20,082 bases of DNA from Firmicutes bacterium UBA5420 (lineage in GTDB: Bacteria; Bacillota; Limnochordia; Darwinibacteriales; Darwinibacteriaceae). The stretch's first letter is position 1; each line of letters opens with the position of its first letter. The stretch covers positions 1 to 20,082 of the forward strand of contig DHNI01000068.1 in the NCBI GenBank assembly GCA_002409455.1, written 5' to 3'. The notes beneath the pieces were generated by a model. That model searched no databases. It was not told the DNA's origin and saw only the letters and a list, made by a program, of their open reading frames with translations. Both the position numbers and the translations under genes were made by a program. Of this stretch, positions 7,476 to 14,700 are shown piece by piece.

Positions 7476-7493
7476 GTTTGACGGACGTCAAAC
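7476..7493. repeat. perfect 8-bp inverted repeat between T-box terminator and metS
   Basis: GTTTGACG and CGTCAAAC are separated by two bases (GA). The repeat lies just after the terminator T-run and about six bases before the metS ribosome binding site. It could be a DNA-binding site or an mRNA hairpin near the start; no function is established. Confidence 0.6.
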
Positions 7494-7512
7494 TACAGAA
7501 GGAGTGATGCTT

Positions 7513-9438
7513 GTGCGTGAACGATTTTATGTAACAACACCCATTTACTATCCCAGTGACCATCTGCACATTGGTCATGCCTACACGACGACAGTGGCCG
7601 ATTCTCTAGCCCGCTGGCATCGATTCGCCGGCAGAGAGGTATACTTTGTCACGGGTTCGGATGAACACGGCCAAAAAATCCAGCGGACTGCTGCGGCTAA
7701 AGGTGTTAGCCCCAAGGCGTATGTCGATGAAATTGTGGCCTCGTTTAAGGGGCTGTGGGAAAAAATGAATATTGAATATGATGACTTTGTGCGTACCACC
7801 GAGCCAAGGCATCATAAGGCAGTGCAAGCAGTTTTTCAGAAGATCTACGACCAAGGCGATATTTATAAAAGCTCCTACCAAGGCTGGTATTGTACACCTT
7901 GTGAGACATTCTGGGTGGAAAACCGCCTAGAAGATGGAAATTGCCCAGACTGTAAGCGCCCAGTGGAGTTGGTGGAGGAAGAGAGCTACTTTTTCCGCCT
8001 TAGTAAATACGCTCCTCGCCTCCTAGAGTACATCGAAGAGCACCCTGAGTTTATCCAACCTGAAACGCGCCGCAATGAGATGGTGAACTTTATCAAGGGC
8101 GGCCTAGAAGATCTTTGTGTCTCCCGGACAACCTTTGATTGGGGTATTCCAGTTCCATTTGATGCGAAACATGTGGTCTATGTGTGGTTTGATGCGTTGA
8201 CAAATTATCTAACCGCCCTGGGTTACCCTGACAATGACGAGATGCTAGGCACGTGGTGGCCAGCTGATCTGCATCTAGTGGGCAAAGAGATCATGCGTTT
8301 TCATACCATTATCTGGCCCATTATGCTCATGGCCCTCGACTTGCCCATTCCCAAGACGGTGTTTGGGCACGGCTGGTTGCTCTTTGATAGTGACAAAATG
8401 TCTAAATCTAAAGGTAATGTTGTTGATCCTTTAGTGCTCATTGCTGAGTTTGGTGTCGATCCTATTCGCTATTTCCTCATGCGGGAAGTCTCTTTTGGAC
8501 AAGACGGCAATTTCTCCCGAAAAGCGTTGATCGAAAGAACCAATGCTGATTTGGCCAATGATCTTGGCAACCTGCTCAATCGCACGCTATCAATGTTAGA
8601 TCGCTACTTCGACGGTGTTATACCCGAACCGGCTGCCAGACCCAATGACGTGGATCAAGCTCTGATAGATTACGCTAATGACCTAGGCGGTATGGTTGAC
8701 GGTTGCCTGAAGGAGTTTAAGCTTAATGAGGCGTTGATTAAAATTTGGCAATTAGTGGGCAGAGCAAATAAGTATGTGGATGAGCGGGCTCCCTGGAATT
8801 TAGCCAAGCTTGAAGATAAAAGCGAGCTTTGTTCTGTTATGTACAACCTAGTGGAGACTCTGCGTATCGTAGCCCTTGTGATTAAGCCTTTCTTACCTGA
8901 AACAGGTGACAAAATGTGGGTTCAGCTTGGCTTAACTGATCTAGATACCACTTGTCTAGACGATGCCAAATGGGGCGGTTTGCCCGTTGGTACACAGACC
9001 ATGAAGGGACAACCCATTTTCCCACGTATAGAGCTCGAAAAGGAAGACGTACCAGAGGTGAAACAACAAGTGAAAAAGGAAGTTGCTCCTATCCAGGAGA
9101 AGCCGGAAGGCGTTATTGTTAACATTGAGGATTTTCTCAAGTGCGAATTGGTTGTGGCGGAAATCGTGGAAGCCGGTTCTATCGAAGGGGCCGATCGGCT
9201 GCTAAAATTGCAGGTCGATATTGGGGAAGAGAAGCGCCAGATTGTAGCAGGAATTGCCAAACACTATGCACCAGGTGAGCTAATCGGAAAGCGCATTATT
9301 GTTGTTCGAAATTTGAAGCCTGCTAAACTACGCGGAGAGCTTTCTGAAGGAATGCTCCTCGCCGCCACCGCCCCAGATGGTACCTTGGAGCTGGTGTCTG
9401 TCTCCGCTGCGATACCAGCTGGAAGCAGGGTTAAATAA
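7513..9438 (+). CDS. metS: methionyl-tRNA synthetase
   Basis: Charges tRNA-Met with methionine in the cytoplasm; essential. From the GTG at 7513 the protein has 641 residues. I chose this start because AAGGAG ends 8 bases upstream. The ATG at 7507 is only two bases from that site, and the ATG at 7474 has none and lies within an inverted repeat. HIGH is at residues 19-22 and KMSKS at 295-299. Cysteines 127, 130, 144 and 147 form a CxxC/CxxC zinc knuckle. The last 105 or so residues are the EMAP/Trbp111-like tRNA-binding domain (NIEDFLKCELVVAEI onward) joined by a Lys/Glu linker, as in dimeric bacterial MetRS. Controlled by the T-box upstream; tatD follows after one base. Confidence 0.96.
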   Translation: MRERFYVTTPIYYPSDHLHIGHAYTTTVADSLARWHRFAGREVYFVTGSDEHGQKIQRTAAAKGVSPKAYVDEIVASFKGLWEKMNIEYDDFVRTTEPRHHKAVQAVFQKIYDQGDIYKSSYQGWYCTPCETFWVENRLEDGNCPDCKRPVELVEEESYFFRLSKYAPRLLEYIEEHPEFIQPETRRNEMVNFIKGGLEDLCVSRTTFDWGIPVPFDAKHVVYVWFDALTNYLTALGYPDNDEMLGTWWPADLHLVGKEIMRFHTIIWPIMLMALDLPIPKTVFGHGWLLFDSDKMSKSKGNVVDPLVLIAEFGVDPIRYFLMREVSFGQDGNFSRKALIERTNADLANDLGNLLNRTLSMLDRYFDGVIPEPAARPNDVDQALIDYANDLGGMVDGCLKEFKLNEALIKIWQLVGRANKYVDERAPWNLAKLEDKSELCSVMYNLVETLRIVALVIKPFLPETGDKMWVQLGLTDLDTTCLDDAKWGGLPVGTQTMKGQPIFPRIELEKEDVPEVKQQVKKEVAPIQEKPEGVIVNIEDFLKCELVVAEIVEAGSIEGADRLLKLQVDIGEEKRQIVAGIAKHYAPGELIGKRIIVVRNLKPAKLRGELSEGMLLAATAPDGTLELVSVSAAIPAGSRVK

Positions 9439-9439
9439 A

Positions 9440-10213
9440 ATGATTGATAGTCATGCACATCTTAATGATCCAGCCTTTGAAGAGGACGTAGTTGACGTCA
9501 TTTCTAGGGCACGAGCTGCTGGGGTAGATGTGATCATCAATGTGGGCTACGACTTAGATTCCTCCCGCCGTGCTATTGAGTTAGCTGAAACGTTCGAGGG
9601 GATGTGGGCTGTCATCGGTTTGCATCCCCATGATGCCAAGTTGTGGACAGAGGAGCTGCGCGATTCCATCACGGAGCTGACGCGGCGTCCTCGGGTCTTG
9701 GCCATTGGTGAAATCGGATTGGATTATCATTATGATCATTCGCCCCGGGATGTACAGCGCCGCGTTTTTCGAGAGCAATTGGCGCTGAGTCAAGAATTGG
9801 ATTTGCCCGTCGTGATCCATTCGCGAGAAGCTACACAGGATACCCTAGATATACTGGGGGAGTATCCTAACGTCCCGTGCCTTTTGCATTGCTATTCAGG
9901 TAGCTTAGAAACCGCGAGAATCTATGAAAAGATGGGCCATTTCTTTTCGTTTGGAGGACCCATCACGTTCAAAAATGCTCATAAACTAAGAAATGTAGTA
10001 GCGGGGATTCCCCTAGAAAGGATCCTGCTAGAGACAGACTGCCCTTATTTGACCCCCCATCCTTATCGAGGTAAACGTAATGAACCTGCCCGCTTGCCGC
10101 TTGTGGCAGAAGAGCTGGCGAAGATTCATGGTTGTACTTTGGAGGATGTGGTTAGACAAACCGTGGAGAACACCAGGGAGTTTTTCCGTCTGGTGGACAA
10201 GGAGGATTTATAA
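9440..10213 (+). CDS. tatD: TatD family metal-dependent hydrolase (YabD-like)
   Basis: A 257-residue TIM-barrel metal-dependent deoxyribonuclease-type hydrolase. Metal-binding motifs are seen in order: the N-terminal HAHLND (His5 and His7), GEIGLDYHYDHS, VIHSREA, LLHCYSG, and LLETDCPYL with its Asp near residue 204. The start is the ATG at 9440, one base after the metS stop. An upstream in-frame extension lies inside metS and is not conserved-looking. The location after metS is the same as B. subtilis yabD. Family members act on DNA 3' ends or in nucleic-acid repair; the exact physiological substrate is uncertain. The stop overlaps the purA start (TAATG). Confidence 0.94.
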   Translation: MIDSHAHLNDPAFEEDVVDVISRARAAGVDVIINVGYDLDSSRRAIELAETFEGMWAVIGLHPHDAKLWTEELRDSITELTRRPRVLAIGEIGLDYHYDHSPRDVQRRVFREQLALSQELDLPVVIHSREATQDTLDILGEYPNVPCLLHCYSGSLETARIYEKMGHFFSFGGPITFKNAHKLRNVVAGIPLERILLETDCPYLTPHPYRGKRNEPARLPLVAEELAKIHGCTLEDVVRQTVENTREFFRLVDKEDL

Positions 10214-11493
10214 TGACAGTTGTTGCATTAGTTGGTACCCAGTGGGGTGATGAAGGTAAGGGAAAGATCACCGATGTCTTGGCCTCTAAGGCCGATGTGG
10301 TCGCACGCTATCAGGGCGGAAACAACGCCGGTCACACAGTAGTGGTAGGCGATGACACCTTCAAATTGCACCTCATTCCCTCAGGGATCCTTTATGAAGG
10401 AACCACTTGCCTTATCGGCAATGGTGTAGTTGTTGATCCTAAGGTACTCTGCGAGGAAATTGCCTACCTACACGCAAGGGGGATCTCCACTGCGAATCTC
10501 CATATTAGTGAAAAGGCCCATCTGATTATGCCTTACCATAGAGTATTGGACCAACTAGAAGAAGGTCAGCGCACTGTGAAGATTGGCACCACTGGCCGAG
10601 GCATTGGGCCAGCGTATGTAGACAAGTTTATGCGGATGGGAATACGCATGATTGATCTAAAAAGCAGCGAATCCTTAGGACGCGCCATCGATCAAGTGCT
10701 GCCCCTTAAGAATCAGCTACTGCAAAAAATCTATGATCATCCCGGGTTTACCAGGGATGAGCTTATGGACGAATACTCGCTTTATGCAAAAACCATTGTT
10801 CCACTTTTGGCCGACACGTCTCTTGTTGTAGATAGCGCTCGGCAAAACGGTAAGGGAATTCTGCTTGAGGGTGCTCAAGGCACGCTCTTGGATGTGGATC
10901 ATGGCACCTATCCCTTTGTAACTTCGTCGAACTCAACGGCAGGTGGAGCAGCACCAGGAATAGGCATGGGCCCAAATCATATAGATCAAGTCATTGGAGT
11001 GGTTAAGGCTTACACCACCAGGGTGGGTGAAGGCCCCTTTGTTTCAGAACTTCAGGATGCCACAGGAGATTTGATTCGAGAAAGAGGCAAGGAATTTGGC
11101 ACTACAACGGGGCGTGCTAGACGTTGTGGGTGGTTTGATGCCGTATTGGTTCGCTACTCCGTACGAATCAATGGTTTGACAGGGCTGGCGATAACCCTCT
11201 TGGATGTCTTGGATGCCATGGAGGATATTCAAGTCTGCGTAGCTTATGAATATCGCGGCGAGCGGCTCGAGCATTTCCCGGCCGACCTGGAGGTTCTCAA
11301 GGAATGCAAACCCATATATGAGACACTGACAGGTTGGCAGGCTGATACGACCCGGATCAAGGACTTCCCGGATCTACCAGACCAAGCCAAAGCGTATCTG
11401 GCTTTCTTGGAACAACAAGTAGGGTGCCCTATTCAAATTGTTTCGGTGGGGCCTAAGCGAGATCAAACGATGCTGCTGAACCCCGTGTTTTAG
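10213..11493 (+). CDS. purA: adenylosuccinate synthetase
   Basis: Converts IMP and aspartate to adenylosuccinate with GTP, the first committed step from IMP to AMP. The 426-residue length is standard. The P-loop-like QWGDEGKGK is at residues 10-18, followed by NNAGHTVV with the catalytic His. IGTTGRGIGPAY and LLEGAQGTLLDVDHGTYPFV are also intact. A strong AAGGAGG lies 7 bases before the ATG, inside the end of tatD. In B. subtilis purA is elsewhere in the chromosome, so its place after tatD is lineage-specific. Its TAG stop overlaps the stop of the convergent hydrolase gene, leaving no intergenic space for a terminator. Confidence 0.97.
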   Translation: MTVVALVGTQWGDEGKGKITDVLASKADVVARYQGGNNAGHTVVVGDDTFKLHLIPSGILYEGTTCLIGNGVVVDPKVLCEEIAYLHARGISTANLHISEKAHLIMPYHRVLDQLEEGQRTVKIGTTGRGIGPAYVDKFMRMGIRMIDLKSSESLGRAIDQVLPLKNQLLQKIYDHPGFTRDELMDEYSLYAKTIVPLLADTSLVVDSARQNGKGILLEGAQGTLLDVDHGTYPFVTSSNSTAGGAAPGIGMGPNHIDQVIGVVKAYTTRVGEGPFVSELQDATGDLIRERGKEFGTTTGRARRCGWFDAVLVRYSVRINGLTGLAITLLDVLDAMEDIQVCVAYEYRGERLEHFPADLEVLKECKPIYETLTGWQADTTRIKDFPDLPDQAKAYLAFLEQQVGCPIQIVSVGPKRDQTMLLNPVF

Positions 11494-12461
11494 ACAATAA
11501 AAGTCCTTTGAGAGATTTCACGCAAGGCATCGAAAAACAAAGTAGGCTGATCAAGCATGGCGAAATGTCCGGCATCAGGTAGGATATACTTTTTCTTATC
11601 TGGTGCTTGGATTTTTTCGAAATAGTCTTCCGCAATTGTATAGGGGGTCTGCCAATCATTTTCACCCAAGATGTAATACATAGGAATTTCATATGAGGCG
11701 GATTCTGTATTCAGGTCGAATTGGGCTAAGAAATCCTTCATGATGTACTTGTTTGCTTTAGGGCCTTTAATCATTGCCCAAAAATCTGAAGTATGGAAAA
11801 TGGGGCTTGTGGAGACGATTTTTCTCATGCGGCTGTCAATTCTAATGGCTAAACTGTATTTTCCTTGGAGTCGACGGATTCGGGCCATCTTTTTTATGAA
11901 ACAATCATCCATGATTAGCTTTTCTCCGGGATAGTCGCCTATTTTCTTGAGTGTTCGGAGTCCTTGTTCGTCTCTAGCCCCCGTGATTTGTTCTTTGAGT
12001 TTTGCATAACCAACGCGCTCGTTTTCCAACATAGAGACGACTTGACCTGTACCGATGTAGAAGGATATCTGGTCGGGGTGTCTTTTCACAAAGGTGCTAC
12101 CTAAAACGCTTCCCCAAGAATGACCTAGCAAGGCTATTTTTTGTTGATGATACTTTTCCTTCAAATGTTGGATTACCGCAAAAAGGTCCTTTAGCATGAG
12201 ATCAAGGGTGGGAAGGCTTTTTGGGTTTTTCGTAAGGGTTTTCCCTGCTCCTCGTTGATCCCAATGTACTACGGTGAAAATATCCTCCCATTTGTCTTGT
12301 ATCGCGTGGGCAAATAGGGACTCAACACTGCCTGGTCCCCCATGTAGAAAGAGTAGTACTGGGTTCTCTGGTTTGGTACCCGTATGAAGTAAGAATTGTA
12401 ATATACCATTTATCAAGGTATACTCCTCAATATAAATGGGTTTCTTGGGTCTTCTTTGCAT
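11490..12461 (-). CDS. alpha/beta hydrolase, prolyl iminopeptidase-like
   Basis: A 323-residue alpha/beta-hydrolase. HGGPGS (oxyanion-hole motif of the prolyl iminopeptidase group) is near residue 40. The nucleophile elbow GHSWGS puts the catalytic Ser at 115. GEND gives the acid Asp at 269 and DAGHF the His at 299, so the catalytic triad is complete. DQRGAG is also typical of the group. No signal peptide is seen, so it is probably cytoplasmic. The ATG at 12461 is preferred over a TTG two codons earlier; AAGGGG lies about 10 bases upstream. The substrate could be a peptide N-terminal residue or a small ester. The gene is more AT-rich than purA, which may point to separate acquisition. Confidence 0.87.
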   Translation of the reverse strand: MQRRPKKPIYIEEYTLINGILQFLLHTGTKPENPVLLFLHGGPGSVESLFAHAIQDKWEDIFTVVHWDQRGAGKTLTKNPKSLPTLDLMLKDLFAVIQHLKEKYHQQKIALLGHSWGSVLGSTFVKRHPDQISFYIGTGQVVSMLENERVGYAKLKEQITGARDEQGLRTLKKIGDYPGEKLIMDDCFIKKMARIRRLQGKYSLAIRIDSRMRKIVSTSPIFHTSDFWAMIKGPKANKYIMKDFLAQFDLNTESASYEIPMYYILGENDWQTPYTIAEDYFEKIQAPDKKKYILPDAGHFAMLDQPTLFFDALREISQRTFIV

Positions 12462-12506
12462 GGACAATTATCCCCTTACTTTGGATTGTTTTTCCACTTA
12501 AGGTAT

Positions 12507-12535
12507 ATTGTATCCGCGCGTCGGTGTAGAAGTAA
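12507..12535 (-). promoter_or_regulatory. possible promoter of the alpha/beta hydrolase gene
   Basis: On the minus strand, TTACTT (12530-12535), a 17-base spacer and TACAAT (12507-12512). The -10 box is good and the -35 box weak. The rest of the gene-free stretch 12536-12631 shows only a short CCTCA/TGAGG hairpin at 12556-12569. Confidence 0.35.
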
Positions 12536-12631
12536 CGGAACCTGGTATGATTGCACCTCAGTCGTGAGGCTGAGTTTACTGAAATAAGCACATGAATCAG
12601 TGCACAAAATCTGCAAATCATTTAGGAGCGC

Positions 12632-12660
12632 TTGACAATCACCAATTTCTAAGCTATGAT
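12632..12660 (+). promoter_or_regulatory. promoter of the tRNA-Lys/tRNA-Glu unit
   Basis: TTGACA (12632-12637), 17-base spacer, TATGAT (12655-12660), 17 bases before the first tRNA base. A strong consensus-type promoter suited to stable RNA. Confidence 0.88.
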
Positions 12661-12677
12661 ATCACTTGTGGCGAAAA

Positions 12678-12753
12678 GAGCCATTAGCTCAGTCGGTAGA
12701 GCACCTGACTTTTAATCAGGGCGTCCCGCGTTCGAATCGCGGATGGCTCACCA
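12678..12753 (+). tRNA. tRNA-Lys(TTT)
   Basis: 76 bases with encoded CCA. The acceptor GAGCCAT/ATGGCTC is fully paired. The D arm is GCTC/GAGC, and the anticodon stem CCTGA/TCAGG encloses loop CTTTTAA with anticodon TTT at 12711-12713. The T arm is CCGCG/CGCGG with TTCGAAT. Discriminator A. Confidence 0.97.
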
Positions 12754-12758
12754 ATTTT

Positions 12759-12834
12759 GCCCCCATCGTCTAGTGGCCAAGGACATCGCCCTCTCACGGC
12801 GAAGACAGGGGTTCAAATCCCCTTGGGGGTACCA
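12759..12834 (+). tRNA. tRNA-Glu(CTC)
   Basis: 76 bases with encoded CCA, five bases after tRNA-Lys. Acceptor GCCCCCA/TGGGGGT with a first G-U pair; anticodon stem TCGCC/GGCGA, loop CTCTCAC, anticodon CTC reading GAG. T arm AGGGG/CCCCT. Discriminator A. Cotranscribed with tRNA-Lys. Confidence 0.95.
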
Positions 12835-12845
12835 ATACAAGAATT

Positions 12846-12864
12846 GACTTCTAAATTTGAAGTC
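12846..12864 (+). repeat. short hairpin between tRNA-Glu and its terminator
   Basis: GACTTC (12846-12851) and GAAGTC (12859-12864) with a seven-base loop TAAATTT. It may mark the 3' processing region of the tRNA precursor. Confidence 0.5.
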
Positions 12865-12866
12865 CT

Positions 12867-12894
12867 AGAGTTCAACTTCGGTTGAACTCTTTTG
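12867..12894 (+). terminator. intrinsic terminator of the tRNA-Lys/Glu unit
   Basis: A 10-bp perfect stem, AGAGTTCAAC (12867-12876) and GTTGAACTCT (12881-12890), capped by the stable tetraloop TTCG and followed by TTT. It separates the tRNA unit from the FMN-binding protein gene. Confidence 0.92.
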
Positions 12895-12943
12895 CATAAT
12901 AACCGGTCTTTTCACTCATATTATTGACAAGGAGGGACGATGC

Positions 12944-13768
12944 GTGAATAGGACAGTAGGAATAGTGATTTTGCTTTTGATCGTGTTAGGCATAGCCATG
13001 TATATTAATGCCCAGCGTCAAGAAGGGCCCGCTTGGCAGGATGGAACCTATGTTGGCCGATCGAGCCCAGATGAACGGGGATATTTCGGAGAGATTGAGT
13101 TAGCGATAACTGATGGAAAGATAGCTGAAGCAGAATATGAAGAAATGGATCAGCAAGGGAATATCAAAGGTGAGGACTACCCTTACCAGTTAGGACCTCA
13201 GTCCCATGATGAACTGGAGGATCGTTTGGTTGAGGCACAAAATCCTGATGAAGTAGACAATATAACAGGAGCCACTCAGACTCATGGCCGCTTTGTAGAG
13301 GCCTCCAGAGATGCCCTTCGCAAGGCAGAGGAGGGTGATCAATCAAGGCCACCAGCCATACAGCCTCCTGCGCCTCCAATGCCAACTGAAACGGACGATG
13401 ATGAAGAGTCGACCAGTAACGGAGAGTTGAGAGACGGTACGTATACGGCAAGAACAGATGCCGATGAGCATGGTTACTACGGCGAAATTGAGCTCGTCAT
13501 TCGAGATGCACGCATCGCGGAAGTAAACTATGATGAGAAAGACCAAGAAGGAACTCCCAAAGGAGAGGACTATCCGTATCCACTAGGGCCTGAGTCTGAG
13601 GATAGATATGAAGCACAGCTCGTAGAAACTCAAGACCCAGAGGAAGTCGACAATATTACAGGGGCGACCCAGACCTGGGAGCGCTTTAAGGAAACGGCCA
13701 AAGATGCACTAGAGCAGGCTAGAGGCCAAACTTCGTCCCAGACCGAGCCCCAAAGTCAAGTTCCATGA
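12944..13768 (+). CDS. membrane-anchored protein with two tandem FMN_bind domains
   Basis: A 274-residue protein. Residues 5-21 form one hydrophobic segment that is either a membrane anchor or a signal peptide (possible cut after INA, no lipobox Cys), so the rest should face outside. Two homologous units follow, residues 33-126 and 164-257, joined by a Pro/Asp/Glu-rich linker. Each starts DGTY, contains GEDYPY and LGP, and ends in the same DNITGATQT, with Thr111 and Thr242 at the place where ApbE-type flavin transferases attach FMN. This resembles extracellular electron-transfer flavoproteins such as Listeria PplA, but here without a lipid anchor. The GTG start is set by AAGGAGGG; the ATG at 12940 runs into a stop. 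No apbE or quinone-dehydrogenase gene is nearby. The protein is very acidic. Confidence 0.88.
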   Translation: MNRTVGIVILLLIVLGIAMYINAQRQEGPAWQDGTYVGRSSPDERGYFGEIELAITDGKIAEAEYEEMDQQGNIKGEDYPYQLGPQSHDELEDRLVEAQNPDEVDNITGATQTHGRFVEASRDALRKAEEGDQSRPPAIQPPAPPMPTETDDDEESTSNGELRDGTYTARTDADEHGYYGEIELVIRDARIAEVNYDEKDQEGTPKGEDYPYPLGPESEDRYEAQLVETQDPEEVDNITGATQTWERFKETAKDALEQARGQTSSQTEPQSQVP

Positions 13769-13796
13769 GATAATGCGATAGATCATAGATACATCC

Positions 13797-13844
13797 AAAG
13801 GTGCACACCGTATTTCCTCCTAGAGGTCGGTTTGCACCTTTTTT
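13797..13844 (+). terminator. intrinsic terminator after the FMN_bind gene
   Basis: AAGGTGCA (13798-13805) pairs with TGCACCTT (13833-13840). An inner ACCG/CGGT helix (13807-13810 with 13828-13831) follows after one mismatch. The stem is followed by TTTT. The space between here and 13927 contains no gene. Confidence 0.88.
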
Positions 13845-13917
13845 GCATGCTGTGCGTTTTGTAGATCATGCCGAACTGGTGCTGGCACTTAGTTAAGAGT
13901 GGGGAGTTGTTTTTGTT

Positions 13918-13955
13918 CCAAAAAACAAAAACCCCATCTGCGATCAAGGGGTTTT
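13918..13955 (-). terminator. intrinsic terminator of the minus-strand tRNA operon
   Basis: On the minus strand AAAACCCC (13948-13955) pairs with GGGGTTTT (13928-13935), enclosing a short ATC/GAT inner pair, and is followed by TGTTTTTTGG. A plus-strand alternative hairpin, GTTTTTGTT (13909-13917) with AACAAAAAC (13924-13932), shares some of these bases. Confidence 0.88.
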
Positions 13956-13978
13956 CGGTATATTCACATTGATTAGTT

Positions 13979-14054
13979 TGGTGGAGATAGGGGGATTCGA
14001 ACCCCCGACCTTCTGCATGCGAAGCAGACGCGCTCCCAACTGCGCTATACCCCC
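13979..14054 (-). tRNA. tRNA-Ala(CGC)
   Basis: 76 bases with encoded CCA. The acceptor GGGGGTA/TATCTCC contains the G3-U70 wobble pair, the main alanine identity element. Anticodon stem TCTGC/GCAGA, loop TTCGCAT, anticodon CGC reading GCG. T arm GGGGG/CCCCC with TTCGAAT. Last gene of the four-tRNA operon. Confidence 0.96.
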
Positions 14055-14102
14055 AGAGGAAAGATGCAACCCAGCTGTGAGCTGCATCTTTTTCGTTTAT
14101 AA

Positions 14103-14179
14103 TGGTGGGGATTGTAGGACTCGAACCTATGACCTCTACGATGTGAGCGTAGCGCTCTAACCTGCTGAGCTAAATCCCC
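14103..14179 (-). tRNA. tRNA-Val(CAC)
   Basis: 77 bases with encoded CCA. Acceptor GGGGATT/AATCCCC; anticodon stem CTACG/CGTAG, loop CTCACAT, anticodon CAC reading GTG. The T stem ATAGG/CCTAC has an A-C mismatch at its base, a small oddity. Discriminator A. Confidence 0.95.
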
Positions 14180-14185
14180 AAAAAA

Positions 14186-14260
14186 TGGAGCTGGTGGTGG
14201 GAATTGAACCCACAACCCCGTCATTACGAGTGACGTGCTCTGCCTTTGAGCCACACCAGC
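14186..14260 (-). tRNA. tRNA-Thr(CGT)
   Basis: 75 bases with encoded CCA. Acceptor GCTGGTG/CACCAGC; anticodon stem CGTCA/TGACG, loop CTCGTAA, anticodon CGT reading ACG. T arm GTGGG/CCCAC. Discriminator U. Confidence 0.95.
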
Positions 14261-14267
14261 ATAAAAT

Positions 14268-14342
14268 TGGAGCGGACGACGAGATTCGAACTCGCAACCC
14301 TCGGCTTGGGAAGCCGATGCTCTACCATTGAGCCACATCCGC
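14268..14342 (-). tRNA. tRNA-Gly(CCC)
   Basis: 75 bases with encoded CCA. Acceptor GCGGATG/CGTCCGC with one wobble pair; anticodon stem TCGGC/GCCGA, loop TTCCCAA, anticodon CCC reading GGG. Discriminator U. First gene of the four-tRNA operon, about 6 bases after its expected transcription start. Confidence 0.95.
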
Positions 14343-14354
14343 TTTCTGATTACC

Positions 14355-14383
14355 ATTATAGAAAAAACGGCGACAGAAAGCAA
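14355..14383 (-). promoter_or_regulatory. promoter of the Gly-Thr-Val-Ala tRNA operon
   Basis: On the minus strand TTGCTT (14378-14383), 17-base spacer, TATAAT (14355-14360). It lies 54 bases after the csoR stop on the same strand. Between them is only a GGGGG/CCCCC stem (14413-14417 with 14432-14437) without a T-run, so some readthrough from the copper operon is possible. Confidence 0.85.
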
Positions 14384-14436
14384 GGGGAATCGTGTCGAAA
14401 AGCTAGTGGTTTGGGGGCTACTTTGTGTTGTCCCCC

Positions 14437-14700
14437 CTATTTGGTCAGCTTATCAATGATCGCCATGATTTCGGTAATCTTTTCTTCGGCACTGTCTGTT
14501 CTCATAGCCTCTTTCACACAGTGGTCGAGGTGGTCATGGAGAATCTGGCTGTTTACGTTGCGTAGGATGGCCTGCGTCGCCAAGATTTGATTGGAAACGT
14601 CCACGCAGTATCGATCCTCCTCTACCATGCGCATGAGACCATCTATTTGGCCCCGCGCAGTTTTGAGAAGCCGCATGACCTTTTGGCGGTCACTTCTCAT
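14437..14700 (-). CDS. csoR: copper-sensing transcriptional repressor CsoR
   Basis: An 87-residue all-helical DUF156/CsoR repressor. Cu(I) binding releases it from operator DNA and induces copper export. The Cu(I) ligands fit the Cys-His-Cys pattern of M. tuberculosis CsoR (C36, H61, C65) with the same spacing: Cys32 in RYCVDV, His57 and Cys61 in LHDHLDHC. This supports copper rather than the nickel (RcnR), formaldehyde (FrmR) or persulfide (CstR) branches. The start overlaps the copZ stop (ATGA), so it is the last gene of copA-copZ-csoR, an order in which the repressor controls its own synthesis. Confidence 0.93.
   Translation of the reverse strand: MRSDRQKVMRLLKTARGQIDGLMRMVEEDRYCVDVSNQILATQAILRNVNSQILHDHLDHCVKEAMRTDSAEEKITEIMAIIDKLTK

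Noticed and set aside
9377..9439. A longer tatD start inside metS
   Set aside because: The ATG at 9440 begins the conserved MIDSHAHLND motif; the extension overlaps the metS tRNA-binding domain in another frame.
13969..14160. A plus-strand reading frame with the GGFEPPT motif
   Set aside because: It is the antisense of tRNA-Ala and part of tRNA-Val. This peptide is a well-known false protein derived from tRNA genes.
14045..14590. Reading frames on both strands across the four-tRNA operon and into csoR
   Set aside because: They run through tRNA genes and the csoR gene in other frames and have no domain or binding site.
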